DNA of 64,000 bases from Anastatus disparis (Eukaryota; Arthropoda; Insecta; Hymenoptera; Eupelmidae). Below are positions 25,673-40,600 of the stretch, one piece after another (the stretch's first letter is position 1; the number at the start of each line of letters is the position of its first letter). The stretch lies in the NCBI GenBank assembly GCA_017163975.1, contig JAFFSR010000242.1, positions 6,163,001 to 6,227,000 of the forward strand, given 5' to 3'. The position numbers were made by a program, and so were the translations under genes. The notes beneath the pieces were generated by a model. It saw nothing but the letters and a program-made list of their open reading frames with translations. It did not search any database and had not been told where the DNA came from.

Positions 25673-28600
25673 ATGAGAAAGTGTAGAGGAATATCAGCCA
25701 TCATTTGTTTAACGCTCACGATGGGCTTTGTAATATTAACGTCCAAAGTAATACTAGTTAACGACGAATCCGAGGGTTACGAAGACGAGATGGTTATGGA
25801 CGGATCGTCTTATCAAAACGAAGATTTTTACGAGACGGAAGCTGCGCCAGTGTCAAGGACAACTGAAACTTCAAAAGTATGAGAATTTTTTTGAGTTTCT
25901 TTTTTTTGCAACGAATTGAGTGATAGTTACTTAACGACTCTATAGATTCTGATAGACTAATTTGATCTTGGGTTACGAAATAAATCGACCTTTAAATTCT
26001 TTGTGGGGTTTACGCGTGAGCCGTTGTTAAATCTAAATCATAGTTATTGAGTTGTCAATCACGTATAAGATCTTTGGAAATACTTCATAAGATGTATTCA
26101 TTTCGATTTTACCAATTAAATGTACCAGTAAATGGAATTTATAATAATAATAAATTTATATTTGATTTCGTAATAATAAAATTTAGTAAAATTTAAAAAT
26201 AACAAAATTATTGCACCTTTCAATAAAATTGTCTTAATATTCAATTGTTGCATACACACAGACACATATTTCTTTTTCATTTAATTCAAAGCTGAATATA
26301 AATGTTCGATCAGCTGAAAATCAGTTGTAATCCATTGTCTTTTAAATTTTTATGTGACCTATAAAAGCCAATGATTTTGTAACTATGTAAATCAATGTAG
26401 CTATTAATATTTCATCAACTATTCAATATCCGGCATGAAGAATGATGAATTACTTAATTTGTAGATACAAAATTATATTTCAGAGATACGTTAAAAAAAT
26501 TATGTTTATATAAAGTTTGATTAAAAAATCATTAAAAATATCTGAATAAATATTTTTCATTTCAAGATTAGACTCATTAAAAATTGTAAAAATGAAATTA
26601 ATGATCTAGCCTCTATACTCTATAACTCCATAATGAGTTAATAAAATCTTCAATAAAATAACGAAGATCATACTAAATTATTTTCACGTGCACTTATATA
26701 AAAAAAAACACTTTCTACGTGCAATGTCTATCATAAAAACTTGCACGATATTACTTTTATTTATGAAAATAAATTAATTTTCTGAAAAGCATAATAATAA
26801 TTGGAAATTTTTTTCATTCCCAAGACACGAAAGTTTCGTAAAGAGTGAAACTATGCGTAATAAGTATGTTAATAAACATTTAAATTGATTACCAGCCTCG
26901 AGTAACTAATAAATCGAATCCCGCAGCTATAAAATTTAATAATACATTTCGGGAAAAATGCGCAAATTTTTTTCAAAAATCCTATAAGAAATCAGCGATT
27001 AGATTACTCTGTACCTAATCTTCTGATTACATAAAAAAAAAATTTTGCTTTGTTCAATATACACATATTAAGAAATCAATTGAAAAAAGAAATTATTAAT
27101 TCATATAAATTAAAATATTAAACTATTACAAGATTTGTGAACGTGATTTCGAAAAACAGCGCTAAATTTACGTAAGTTAAGTGTACACCTTGTACCGGAC
27201 ACTTTTCCACGCCTTATGAGAAAATCGTTCGTAACATACACGCACACGTGTGTAGAGAAAAAAAGAGGTGAAGTTTGTGTATATTCGCATAGTGCACGTA
27301 TAGAATGGTGAAAGCGTTTTTCCGCAAAGGCTTGTACGATTCAGTTCGATAGCGTGCTCTGCTTTACGCATTGCTATAGAATCGGTCTTTCTTTTTTTTA
27401 TTTTTATGCTTAGAGAAGGAGAAAGAGAGAGAGAGAAAAGAGCGGCAAAGCATTGCGCATAGCAATTTTCGTTCAAATTTCCCGTGCGCTCAAGTAAATT
27501 GCGCTACGAAAATTGATGAGCGAAAAAATAAAAAAAAATAAAAAAAGAATTAAATAATACCCTGATCAATTATTGTAATTAAATGTTATATAAAAAAAGA
27601 ATATTTGATAATTTTAAATATAAAAAAAAATTTATTTTATGGTGATTTACATCCAAATTTGCAATAAAAAAATTTGAATTAAAAAATTTTTGACAATTTT
27701 TATACTGTTATGTAAAAGTACATTTGTATATTTATAAGTTTATTTATATTGATTAAATTTAGTCTTTAATGACATGTAGCTTCTTTTCAAGGCTATTTAT
27801 TTATTTTTATACATGAATTATAATATTATTTATTAAAATTATTCAAACCTATTATTTTTATGGTAAATAATCGAATTCGACGTCTGTTATAGCTATAATA
27901 ATTATTTTTAATATAGCCAAATGTCATTGTCATTGTAACGTAAAATTATTATTTATATAAAAAATGTATAATTTTTAAAAATTAATCAGATTATATAAAT
28001 TTTAAAACACAACATCTTTTTCAATGAAAGTTTTATAAATGGTTAATTGAAATATTAAAAAAATTTCTTCATAAATATGGAGAAAGGATTTTACAAAATA
28101 ATAAAACAATGAAATTTATATGGTTGAAGTGAAGGTAAATTTGGATAATATCTTTTTAATTTATGAAATTTCTTCACTTAGTCAAATTTAATATATAGCT
28201 AAATATATGTTGTATATTTTGAACTCCCATTAACTTTCATTTAATAATTCTCAATGATTATCGATTATTATTTAGTAATTCTTAATATAATTTTTGTTCT
28301 TCATTGGTAAATCTTTAAGGATTCAGAATAATAGAGAATCAAATTTAAAATTTTTATTCATAAATTTATATTTTAAAGACCATACGCTCCAATAATTTTA
28401 GTCGTCCAATACATCTAATTTAAGTCTCATAAATATATATATTTTTAATAAAATAAAGTTATAAGAAACATTGCTCTCAGTAACTGATATTACATAAATA
28501 TTGGAATTTTAAAATTAATTAAATCAAACAGCAAACACATATATTTTACTGTTAGCTCAAGGAACCTGTTTGAAAACGTAAGCAGAAAAAGTATACACGA

Positions 28601-31600
28601 GAAGCAAAAGCTGATAAAGGCACGCGCAAACCAATTTGCAGAATTAACTTTATAAAACGCTCGAGTACCATCGTTCAACTTCAGAATTTCAAAATATTAA
28701 AGCTCACTTCAGCGAGTCCAATTAGAGAGTATTAATTTGCGTAATGGAGCGATTTTCGTTGAAGTATTTATACAAGAATGCGCGCGTTTAACTTTACGAC
28801 TTTGGTCTATACGATATATACACCTCCTGTATTAGTTGCTCTATGAGTTATTCAGCTTGATTTGACGCAATGCTCGAGAGTGCAACAAGATGAAAAAATA
28901 AATAAAAAAAAATTAGTAACGTGTTTGTACGAGTGAGCTAAAAAGAAAATCTAGTTTGACCTGCGGCTATGTAATTTTTCGACTAACGATTTTACGTCCA
29001 ACTCTTTTTTTTTCTCTCTCCAATGAATGTGAAAAATTACGTTTCGTTTATTAGGAAAGGATAAATTTTTTTTATGTCGGTTTAATTGCAATTTTATTAT
29101 TGTAGAGACGCTTAAAATTTTATATATATATACGATATATTGGTACACAAATAAAACATTTATTTCGTAATTAGATAGACATTTATGTATGATAAAGGTT
29201 AAATATTAAATTTATAAGGAATGGTATACACTAATGACCAAATACGAGCCGTATATGATGAATTATTTATTAAAAATTATTCATCATTTATGGCTCGTGT
29301 TTGATCATTAGTGTATACACATACAGTATAAATACTGCCAGTATTAATACTGGACATATAATAAATAATTCATCATGTTGAACATATATTCTTATATAGG
29401 CAATAGAAAATGCCGAATAAGTAAAATATATAACAAGTAAATTTTAGTATAAATTTTAGATATTTTATGTTCAAAAAAGTATTTTTATTTCCATAGATTA
29501 AAAAAATAAAAGTTTGAATTTTAAAAAATTTTGCTTAAAAATTGAGATTTTTTAAAAATCATTTAAATAATACATTCATTAATCATCCATCAATTATTGA
29601 TTAAACAAAATCATTTAATTTTCTACAACATTCTATGCGTAAAATTACGCATATTAAATTAATATCTACATTATTCAGAGCCAACGTTACGTAACACCAT
29701 CACTAGCAGAATTAGGTGAACGAGGTATGCCGCCCGAGCGTAACGATCATGTACTTATGGTGACGAGAGTACCAGGTGCTGGTTCGGAACTTCTTGTGCT
29801 AATATTACAACGTCTTCAAGGCTTTAATGCGTTCAAACATATAAGACTGCCGCCAGGTGACGAGGGTGTACTCAATAATTTACAACAGGTATAGTTTTGA
29901 TAATTATATATTAAAGGAAATTTTTAATGTTATGATTATTTCATTGAATCTTTATTTAATGTTTTTATTGGATATTTTGTTTTTAAATTATATTAATTAT
30001 TTTTAAATAATTATTGTTTGATGGTTCTTTAAATGTATAGCTATGCTCAAAACGTAATTCCAATGTAGAAAGAAAAGTTAATTAAAAGGAACTTTTCATT
30101 GAATAATTAATAGACAATCTGACTAGTTATACATATAATATGATGTTTATCAAAAAAATTTACATCATTTACTATGTGTCACGGAAAAAATTTTCTAGTA
30201 AAATTTATGGATATCGTGATGGTAATCTTGAACCATGAAAATGTCATACATATTTTTAAATATTTTCTTTTGAAATATCGTTAAATTCATTGAAATAATC
30301 CATAATGATTCTGAGATCATAAGATTTTCCAACATCACCGTTAAATTTAAGATAATTTTAATTTAAAATTTACTCTATATATTTAATTAAAAGGAAATTC
30401 ATAAATCATATACAGAGAGTATTTGTCACGCTTATAATTGAAAAGAGTTCATCTCTTTTTATTTTGGCCAATAATAATTATTTACATTTATTGAAAAAAA
30501 TAATTTAAAACATGATTCTTTTATATTATATTTATTACAAAAATTGAAAATAAATAAAAATTTATTTCATAAAAAATGTTTTTAAATTGCTACGTATCCA
30601 AATAGATTTTTTTTTCAATTCACACATAAAAATCTTTTCATCGAAAGTGATCGATGTACGGCTTTTAGTGATTGATCGATACGTTTAGAAATCTGATAAT
30701 TTCTTTAATATCGACAAAATGAAAAATTGTTCGCTATTAACTTTCAATACCTTTTACATAAATATAGTTTAATTTTTGATCTTTAAAAAAAGTTAATTGG
30801 ATACGTTGTGTAGAAAAGTTAAATACAAATTTATTAAAATGTAAATGTTCTAGATTAAAATCTCTACATAAAAAAGTCAATGTAGAACATTAATCAAAAT
30901 TTTCAAAATAAAATTTAATTAATAAAACTTTATTTTCGTATATGCATGAATTATCTATCGACGAAATTTAAATATAGATTTCACATAATAATGTTGTACG
31001 TACATTTAACACATAAGTAAAAGATTAACATGGAAATCCAATTAAAGGCCACCAAAAGAATAAAAGACAATCTCTTACATTCTGATACTTAGCTTACTCT
31101 TATTATTGAAGTTTCCATTAAAATAACAACAAAATAAAAGTTAATCTCTCTACGTGCCATATTAAGAAATTGCAATAATACTCGTCCTTGTTAAATGTTC
31201 ATTTTTATATAGCTTTTTTTTCAACTTCATTCGCACGATATTTATGTACATTTAAGTTATAAAATGTAAAAAAAAGACTTTGCGCTACAAAACTTTCTTG
31301 TACACGGCGTCATGAGCGCGCATTACACGTTATAAAGATAGATGCACTCATAGAAATCTAGAGAAAAAGAAAAATATAAAAATAGAAAGAGAGAGAGAGG
31401 TAAAAGAGCGCATTAACTTCGATTGGGATAATTGCGAAATGTTTTCACGCTGTAAAACGAGAAGAACAGATTATTTCTATTTTTCTTGTATTTTTTTTCT
31501 TTTTTTTTTAAATGTACACTTTCTTAAAGGCGGAGCAATTATTAAGAAAAACGTTTTTCTTAACTTGTCACATTAGTTTTTTACTCTTTAGGTTTTTTAA

Positions 31601-34589
31601 TTGCAAAATGCTGAAGGCTAAACTTTTAAAGTTTATTATTTATTATGCACGTTTTGTATACGCGAAGGTATAGATTCAAATACAATATTTTTCAAGTGAA
31701 AATTGAAAGGTAAAAAATAAACGTTATATAATATTTCTTTGTTTGTGAATTTGCAATCATCAATAACGTTTATCTGTTTCAACACGTAACAATTGATTTT
31801 TTTTTTTCATTATACAATACGTTTAAAGAAATTATAAAATTTATGTATTATTACTTCGGTAGAAATTTTTTTACAAAACAGTAAAAATAAAGTAACAGTA
31901 AAAATAAAGTGATCTGCTTAATATAATAACAATTGCTGATTTTATAATAATAATATACTCAAAATATTCAACTTATAATTCAATTATAGAATATTAAGTT
32001 AAAATATTTCTAATGAATGAGATGTATGATTAGTATTGAGCAAAAAAATTTATATGAAATTCAGCTGTTAAATATATTTGTTTCCAAAATAAGGCTTGAC
32101 AAGATTACCAAATTTTTATCTATTGAATGTTATTAATTATTTATACATATATGAGACATAAATTGCACTTACATTACCATAATAAGTTTACAATATATCA
32201 TTTAACTTTCCTTACACATAAAAATCTAAACTTTCATCGATCGCGTGTGTGCCATTAAAAAGCCATGAATAACACACCTATACATGCTCACTTAACATTT
32301 GATTATTCCACTGCAGTAACAAAAGCCTTATATTACATGTTCATACGCAAAACGTTTTCATTTACGAGCCTCGCACTGTAAATTAATTGTACGAGCATGA
32401 AGCTTTATTTGCAACCGATGCACTTCTTGCGCGGAGTGTGTAAATAATAGCGCAAATAGAGTATTTTTATTGTACTTTTGTTGGAAAAGTCGGCGCGGTG
32501 TATAAAATTAAAAAGAAAGAAAAAAAAGAGTGGTAGTACTTTTATTGACTATAATGTATACCTGGTCAAATATTACAGAATCGAGTTGTAATTTGAGCTT
32601 TGTTCAACAGCCTCGGGGGGAATTTAATATTTATCGAAGTTTATTTGATTTGCTTTACACGGGTATAATAATCGAAAGGGATTTCAAGAAGAGGAGATCG
32701 AGAGCTGCGCAATCAAAGATTTCTTTAACGGAATGATTGACTTGTTATTGCGGAGATTAAATTTGTTTATATGAATATGTATATATACACACGTTTATGA
32801 TGCTACTTTTATATTTTATATTATATCCTTGTATACAGTAATGAGCTTTTCGAAGTTGTACAATTTATTTAATGACCTTTACGTAAAGAAAAAAATAAAT
32901 TTTGAAATTTTATAAATGATCCTTTAATATCATACTTAAAATATATTTTCTGTTTTTTTTCTTACTGATTACGAATTTGGAAAAAATTATATAACTTTAA
33001 ACATTCGGATTGAAACATTTGTTGTCGTACTTTGAACGACTAAAAAGTATTCCTGTTTTGAATATAACATAAATTTTCAATACATTTTCCATTGTAAATA
33101 CGTATACCATTGTAAGATTGGAATCACAGGTTTATTATATAATTTTATAAAAAATGTTATTCGAAAAAATCCTTTAAGGCATAAAAAAAGATATGAATAC
33201 AATAAGGTAGAGAAACTCAGCCGTAAAAATAAAAATTCATAAAAAACAAAAAAAAAGCTGCTCGAAATGGAAGGTTCACATAGTAGATCATCATTTGAGA
33301 ATTACATAAGTTTGTTGTAAAGCTAACGGCGTCAGCTTCTTTGTTTGCCTGATGGCATTCTTTTTAAACTTTCTGATGCTCACTTTTATAATGCATGGAG
33401 AGGAAGGCACACAAACTTTCTAAGGTCACGCCGGAGTCGACTTTTTTTTTTGCTTCTTTTTTTTTTCTTTCTTATGATGGTGTACCAGTCGTTTTTATTA
33501 CCAAAGAGGCTTTAAATTCTCTTTATAAGGATCGATATTCCCTCTTTCGAAGGTACACGCTTAATCATTTAGTTTTTGCAATAACTTAAGAGAGAGAATG
33601 ATTTTTCATTCTTAGAATATTTCTTACACTTGTACAACGCTGGATTTATGTTTTGGTGCTAAATGCGAATTCGTTGTAATGTCTTTAAATATATATATAT
33701 ATAATAAAATATATGAACAATAAACTCGTAAATGTACTATCACTTTTTTTATATTTAGACGTAAAAGGAAAGTTATGTGAATTTTTTGTATTATTCATGT
33801 TTCTTAATATCAGTGAAATTTTATGATAAAGATTATTTATGTTTTCTTAATGAATTATAATGGTCTATTGTTTGGTGGTAACGGACAGAAAAAAATAGCA
33901 CAATTTCTAGGGTTAAATATTACTTTGACAAAATCTGGATGTATAATTAAAATTTTAATTTGAGAAGTATTGTAACAGTAAACAATGAGAATTTTTTTTA
34001 TAATAAGTAACAATACATTAATTTTTTCCACAAATTAATGTTTTTTAAAAAACAGAAAATTTATAAAACTACTATATTTTACTGTAAAAATATTAGAAAC
34101 TCATAAATTTCTTAATCATGAGCATTAAAATGAGCATTCATATCAACTTGTAAATATTAAAATAAGCATTAGTATAAAAAAACCTTTAAATATTTTTAAA
34201 AATTAGAATTATCTACACGCTTGTGGTGCATATTAATGGCCATGTAAAAAAAAAAATCCAATAAATAACGTTTTTATGGAAATATGTTTACATCATTTGA
34301 TATATCTATAAAAAAAGACTCATTAATAAAAGTATAAAATCTAATAATATTTATATTCTATATTTAATTTCTAAATATTAACTATGAAAATATTAAGAAA
34401 TACATGCATTATGCAATCCTCTTAATAACCTTACACGTTTAAACAGTTTCTAATACCCTCATTAAAGCATTACACTAAATTCCAATTTTTACTGCAGTGG
34501 AAACTATCGCAATTGGCAATTAAATAATTAAAATATTTCGAAATAAAAAATATTTATATTAATTTAATAAAGGTTTTTTACTTAAATTA

Positions 34590-34656
<67 letters not shown>

Positions 34657-37600
34657 TATATATATGTTTTCATTAAAAATCTTTAAAAATTATTCCATAA
34701 TAATTAAAGAAAAAAAGTGAAGGTATACTTGTATATTATTTGAATCACTAATTAGATCTAAACGAAACCTTCCTGAATTAATAAGCGACAAAATAATTTA
34801 AATTTATATTTTAAATATTCATTTTCTAAGCTAGAGTCTAACATGAAAGTGTGAAATTTTCTAGAGATATGTTTTAAAATTATAATATTATAGCGAAAAA
34901 GTATTGAAAATTAGAAGAAAAAATAATGTATGTGAAAATATTTTAAAAAGGCGCGAGATCGAAGATAAAATAAAAATGTTATTACAAACGAATAAACAAA
35001 AACAAAATAATTATCTTGCTTTTCTTTTTATATAACCACTTGTGCTTCTCCGAAAGATGCATTCTTCGCTTTGTTAAATCTCGTTGAGAAAAGTTTTTTC
35101 TCTCGTCGGCGTCATAAAGAAACGAGGCCGAGAAATACGAATCCTTATTACACATGTACGCATGTATCTCATATACGCGAGTTTAAAGTTCTGCACGCTC
35201 CTCTGACTCTCGGACTTGAATTTCCGATGTTGCAATTGAATTCTTCGGTTTGACCATTACACTTTCTGTGTATAAAGATATACAAATAAACAAGGCCATG
35301 CGGATGTTTATGATACATATTATGCAGATTGGTTTGGCTTCCGTTTATTTTTTATATTCGGTGTAATAAAAATATCTTTATGCTAATTAATTGTCATAAG
35401 AGTCTCGAGAATGCGGAGTTATGGACTCTCAATTTTCAAACGATTTTAATTTATATTTTCTAGATTAAAGTTTATTAACGTGTTTTTTTAATTAATTTCA
35501 GTAATATGATAAAAATAATTTAACATTCTAGAATTTTCGACGTAGTTTTATTTATTTTACATTAGTTTTAAATAAAAATAAAAATCTAGATGTTATCCAT
35601 TGGTATTTTATGCATAATCAGGTATACAGCTGATTATCGTAAATATTCAGCGGCAAGATTCTTTGCACGGCCACTATTTTGTGATTAATTCTCAATAGGA
35701 TTTATGCACACGCTGTATAATCTTTGCTTTGACTTGAATAATAATGCTAATGGACCGATAAAAACCTTGATTCAAGATGTTTATATTAATGTTCGAACTA
35801 CAGCTGGTTTTAAGTTTCGAAATGCAAAGATGCTTCGTTATATTTTTTAAAAAAGTAGTTTTTTTATTTTATTTATATACAGTCGAAATTCGAATAAAAC
35901 AGCAAGTTTATCTTGTGATATTAAAAAATTCGATGTCATTAAAATTTTTTATGAAAATATTGCAAGAAATTATCGTTCAATATTAGCATAAATTGACAAT
36001 CACCATTTTCCTACAGGAACTATTAGTAGAAGAGATTACCAGTATTATTCGTCAAGAAGCAATTCCATTGTCATTTGATGGTGACGTAAGATTTTTGAAT
36101 TTCTCAGCATTCGACCGACAAGCACCAACGTTCATTTCATTAATTAGAGATCCACTTGATCCGAAAACTTTGGAAAGGTAATTTTCGGTCTTTTGTAATA
36201 TTTTTTATGATACTTTAACCGATTTTTATGCTAAATTAGATAATGATTGTAAAAACAATCAAATGTATCTATTATTTTGTTTTGAATTGGATAGAAAATT
36301 TTCGTTATTATTTTTATTATTACTATTTCTTTGAATGTATTGTATTTTAACGGTAGTTTTTGATGATTTTTATCTTTGTTAAAAAATTCAAAAATAACTA
36401 AACGAACACATTTTATAATCTTCCGATCGAACACTAGTAGGTATATAAAACTATAAAAAGTAAACAAGCATCCTCTTTTTGTGTACAAGAATTAATTTGA
36501 AAAAAAACGATATAAATCTCTTTCGTTCTCAATTATCATAAAAATTTTGTAAAAATATAAATAGGAAAACAAGAAAAAAAAATTCCTCCAATAACGACGG
36601 TAACAAAAATTTGAGTCTTTTACACGTGCGCGAATGTTATGGGTCTTTCCCAAAGCATCTAACAGACATTAATAACACTGAGAATCGATATTAATTTGAT
36701 TAACTAATCTTACTTACAGGTTCAAGAAAGGTGACTCGGCTACTATTTACAGAGGCTCGATATCACATTTTTGTGGACATGATTCTCGTTGCTCGTAAGT
36801 AAATTACTGACCTTGTTTATCTTTTTTAATCGTAATGATTAGTTATTATTCATTACTTTCGTAATGTCTATCGGAAAATTTTTCTTATAAAAATAGAAAT
36901 ATTGTAAATATATTTATAAGATTGTGTATTTAAATTTTTAATGTCTTAAGAAAGGTCTAGGTTGATAAACGAGTTTTTCGAGATAATTATAACCGTATAT
37001 AAGGAAGTTCTAATTATCATTCATTATTAAAAAGATGTAGTGTTGCGAAGTCAATGTTAAAAATCTATTTTAGTTTAATCGGAGACATAAGTTTAAAAAA
37101 AAAAACTTATTCTTTTTCTTTTGCTCTTTTTTTAATGCAAAATTATTTGAAGTGAATTTTTTCAATTGTTGCAAAAGTATTCCAAATCGATAATTAAAAG
37201 AAAAAAAAAATTAACACTCAATTTATTTGTTTTATTTATCAAAATATATTATAACTTCTTTTACCAATTGGTTAAGTTTATCTGAAACTCAATGCGCGCA
37301 AAATTTAGAATACACATTTTTTTAATTTTATTTAACGTCGCTGTATTTGTGCTATCATTGCGATGATAATTAGCGACGGAGGTCCTCAGTGTGTTTGTGA
37401 ACAAAGCACATGTGACGTACAGTGGTGCTTGTATCAATCAGCCGAGAGCGGGAATCGAACTCGGTATCTCGAGATTACGAATCCATCGCTCTACCGACTG
37501 AGCCACTGACGATCTCAAGAATAATACACATGTTATAAAGTAATAGAATGATATTTAAATAAGACACAATTTCTAAAGGTCCACATGTTATCATCTATTA

Positions 37601-40600
37601 TTTAAAACATGAAGAAAAATTAACGAGATTGGTAGTTTTAATTTTTGGCTTTTAAAACTTTTCGAAAAAACAAATATAAATTCAGACGATGCTGCAGTTG
37701 CTAAAATTGCAAGGGAAATAAAGAAGGTTTCAGGTCTCACAGAACGTTTTCATTTCTTTTGTCATTTTTAAGATCCGTGTACCTGAGTCAAAATCCTTCT
37801 CAAATATTTTGAGTACACTTTTATATCTACAGCTGGCCTTGAATCATATGGCCATTAGAATCGATGTGTCTTGTTTTCTTTTTTGTCTCTTTCCTTCCTT
37901 TACGACCCCCTCTCTTTTGATCTTTTGCATTTTCCATTTTCTTTGCTGATTTATAATGCTACTATCTTCGAGGGAAAAATTTTATCTCACACGAAACTCA
38001 AGAGAAATATTCAAACTTTATGTTTAAAGTTGGATTTATTGAATCCAAATAATTAAATTATAATTTAAGATAATAAGTAAAATATTAATTTTATTATAAT
38101 TTAAAAAATAATACCGATTAAACCTAAAAATTGTTTAAATAATAAATGAATTTATGAAGATTAGTTAACTTAGAAGAGACTGTATTTTATATGAAATTTA
38201 ATCAATTTTAAAATATTACATATTAATATTAGATTATTTCTTAAAGTAAAAATTTTTAAGGTGCTGTAATAGGATATATGATTTACACGTGATAACCGAC
38301 AGTGCAGTTTCTTGGGTTTTTTATCTGTTTAAAAAAATTTTTGCAATATTATTTGAAATATAAATGGCAGCATATATTCCAGAGATATTTTAAAATTTTT
38401 TAGATTAAACATAAAAAATTTAAGAGACGGTGTTTTACATTATCTTAACAATATAGTTTTTCAGTTTGATAATATATGAGAATAAATAAGAAAATTAATT
38501 TCTAAAATTTTATTCTTGCATATAAAATGTGGATAAAATCGTAAAAAATAAATGAAAAATTAAAACAAAAATGAATATCATTACTTATTTTAAATTCATA
38601 TATTATTAGTTTTTCTATAGTTTCTCTATCTCTTAGAGACAAATAAAGCTACAAATCAACTTTTTGTTAGCGACTTAATTTAAATGTTAAATACATGTTT
38701 AAAATACACCAAAAAGTTATAAATAGCAGAATAAGAAAAAATAATTACTGCCGTGAATTTTATAAAGGATTAAAAAGTTAACTCATTAAAATCTTTATAT
38801 ATGCTGCGAACTGCATAACTTGAAATTCTTTAACCTCTTATAAGGGATAAACTGGTTATGTTGCGTCATCGATCAGGTATAACAAGAAATTAAGATCAAC
38901 GATCCGCAATATAGCAAAGGAATACAAGCCACAAGAGCCATTAGTGTAAAAGAATTCTTTACGCTCGGAAGTATGCGAATAACGCACGTGTGTATATATG
39001 ATCGATTGCGCAATACCTTGGGGATCGACGTGTTCGTCATTTGTAGGAACTGCAACTTTTTTTATTCATATCTTATGAGATAAACTAGTCTTGTTTATTT
39101 CAACAATTTTTTTTCTTTTTTTATTTAAATCTTTCACGTCATTTAAGGAATGCTAAATGAAATAAATATTACGTGATTTAACTTCTTATTTTAATTATAT
39201 ATATATTTTAATATTATAGTTTTTTTATTTATTTTTTTATTTCAGAGAAAGAAACAACGTGTGGGCGCTGGAACAAGCCAAAGCTAACGTACTTCGGTGG
39301 TATCCTGTTGTAGGTGTATTAGATAGCATGAATGAAACATTAAAGTGTCTCGAAAAAGCTTTTCCTTACTTTTTCGAAGGAGCTTCTCTTATTTACGAAA
39401 AACTTCGTGAGTTCATTATAATCATTGTTTTTTCCTTATTTATATAGTATATGAACCTTGTCTTTTTTCTTATCATATATAGTGAATGTCTTGATTAAAT
39501 TATTAATTTACTAAGCTTTTTTATGAGCGTCAAGTTGTTAATTTGAAATAAAATTAAACACTTTTAAATTGATGCTATTCAAAAGGTTTCATGTAAATCA
39601 AATATAAAGTTGAATAGGGTAAGTGTGCCAGTTATCGTTGCCCCCCCCCGACTACCGTGCTCCTTCGATATTTTAATACATTAAGATAGGTTTAAGCCTT
39701 AATCAATAATACAAAAAAATTTTTTTAATATTTTTGAAGTATAATTTAACTATTAGAAAAATAAAAATTTAATTTATCGAGGTTTTATATTGTATAAATA
39801 ATGTTTGAAATTTTTGTGACGTGATTTATGCGTTTTTAGTGCGCGCGTTATCAAAAAGCTTAAGGATTGCATGTTTAATTCAATCATTTAAAGTATTAAA
39901 AAATGTATATTAATAATATGTACATGCATTTTACTATAATAAAATACTTACAAATTTCAAAAAAACTTACAATTTGTGTTTTTAAATTATTTGTTATTAT
40001 TTATTTATAAAATATAGAACTGGAACAAATTTAAGCATATGATTCAATTATCGTGCACGATAACTAAACCAATTTTTTGGTATAATCTTAGTTATCGTGC
40101 CCTCTAACATGTGAGCATCGAAGAAAACATAACCTCAAAAAAATATAAATCGACGAAAAATGCACGGTATTCGACGCTCGATATTTGGTTGAGGGCTTGC
40201 TTACTGACAAAACGCATTTAGTTGGGGGCGCGGAAACTGACACACGGTATATAGAAATCTGAAAATTGAGCAACACGGTATTTGACGCATGCATCAATTC
40301 TTATATTTTTAATAATATTTCAAATATTTTTCTATACATAATTAATCAATCATGCTTATTAAATAAAAGATGCTTCAACGTTTATAACTGATATCAATAG
40401 TTATCAAGCATTAATAGAAAAATCTGTTTAATTTGATAAAATCTGTAAGAGGTTACGTTAAACCCACGGTAACTGGCACACTTACCCTAGTTCATTAAAA
40501 AAGAATATTAAATTTACAATAAAAATAAAATAAAGATATTTATTTTATGAAAATTCTTTAATTATTTAATTAAATAATTTATTTATTTATTTAAGCTTCT

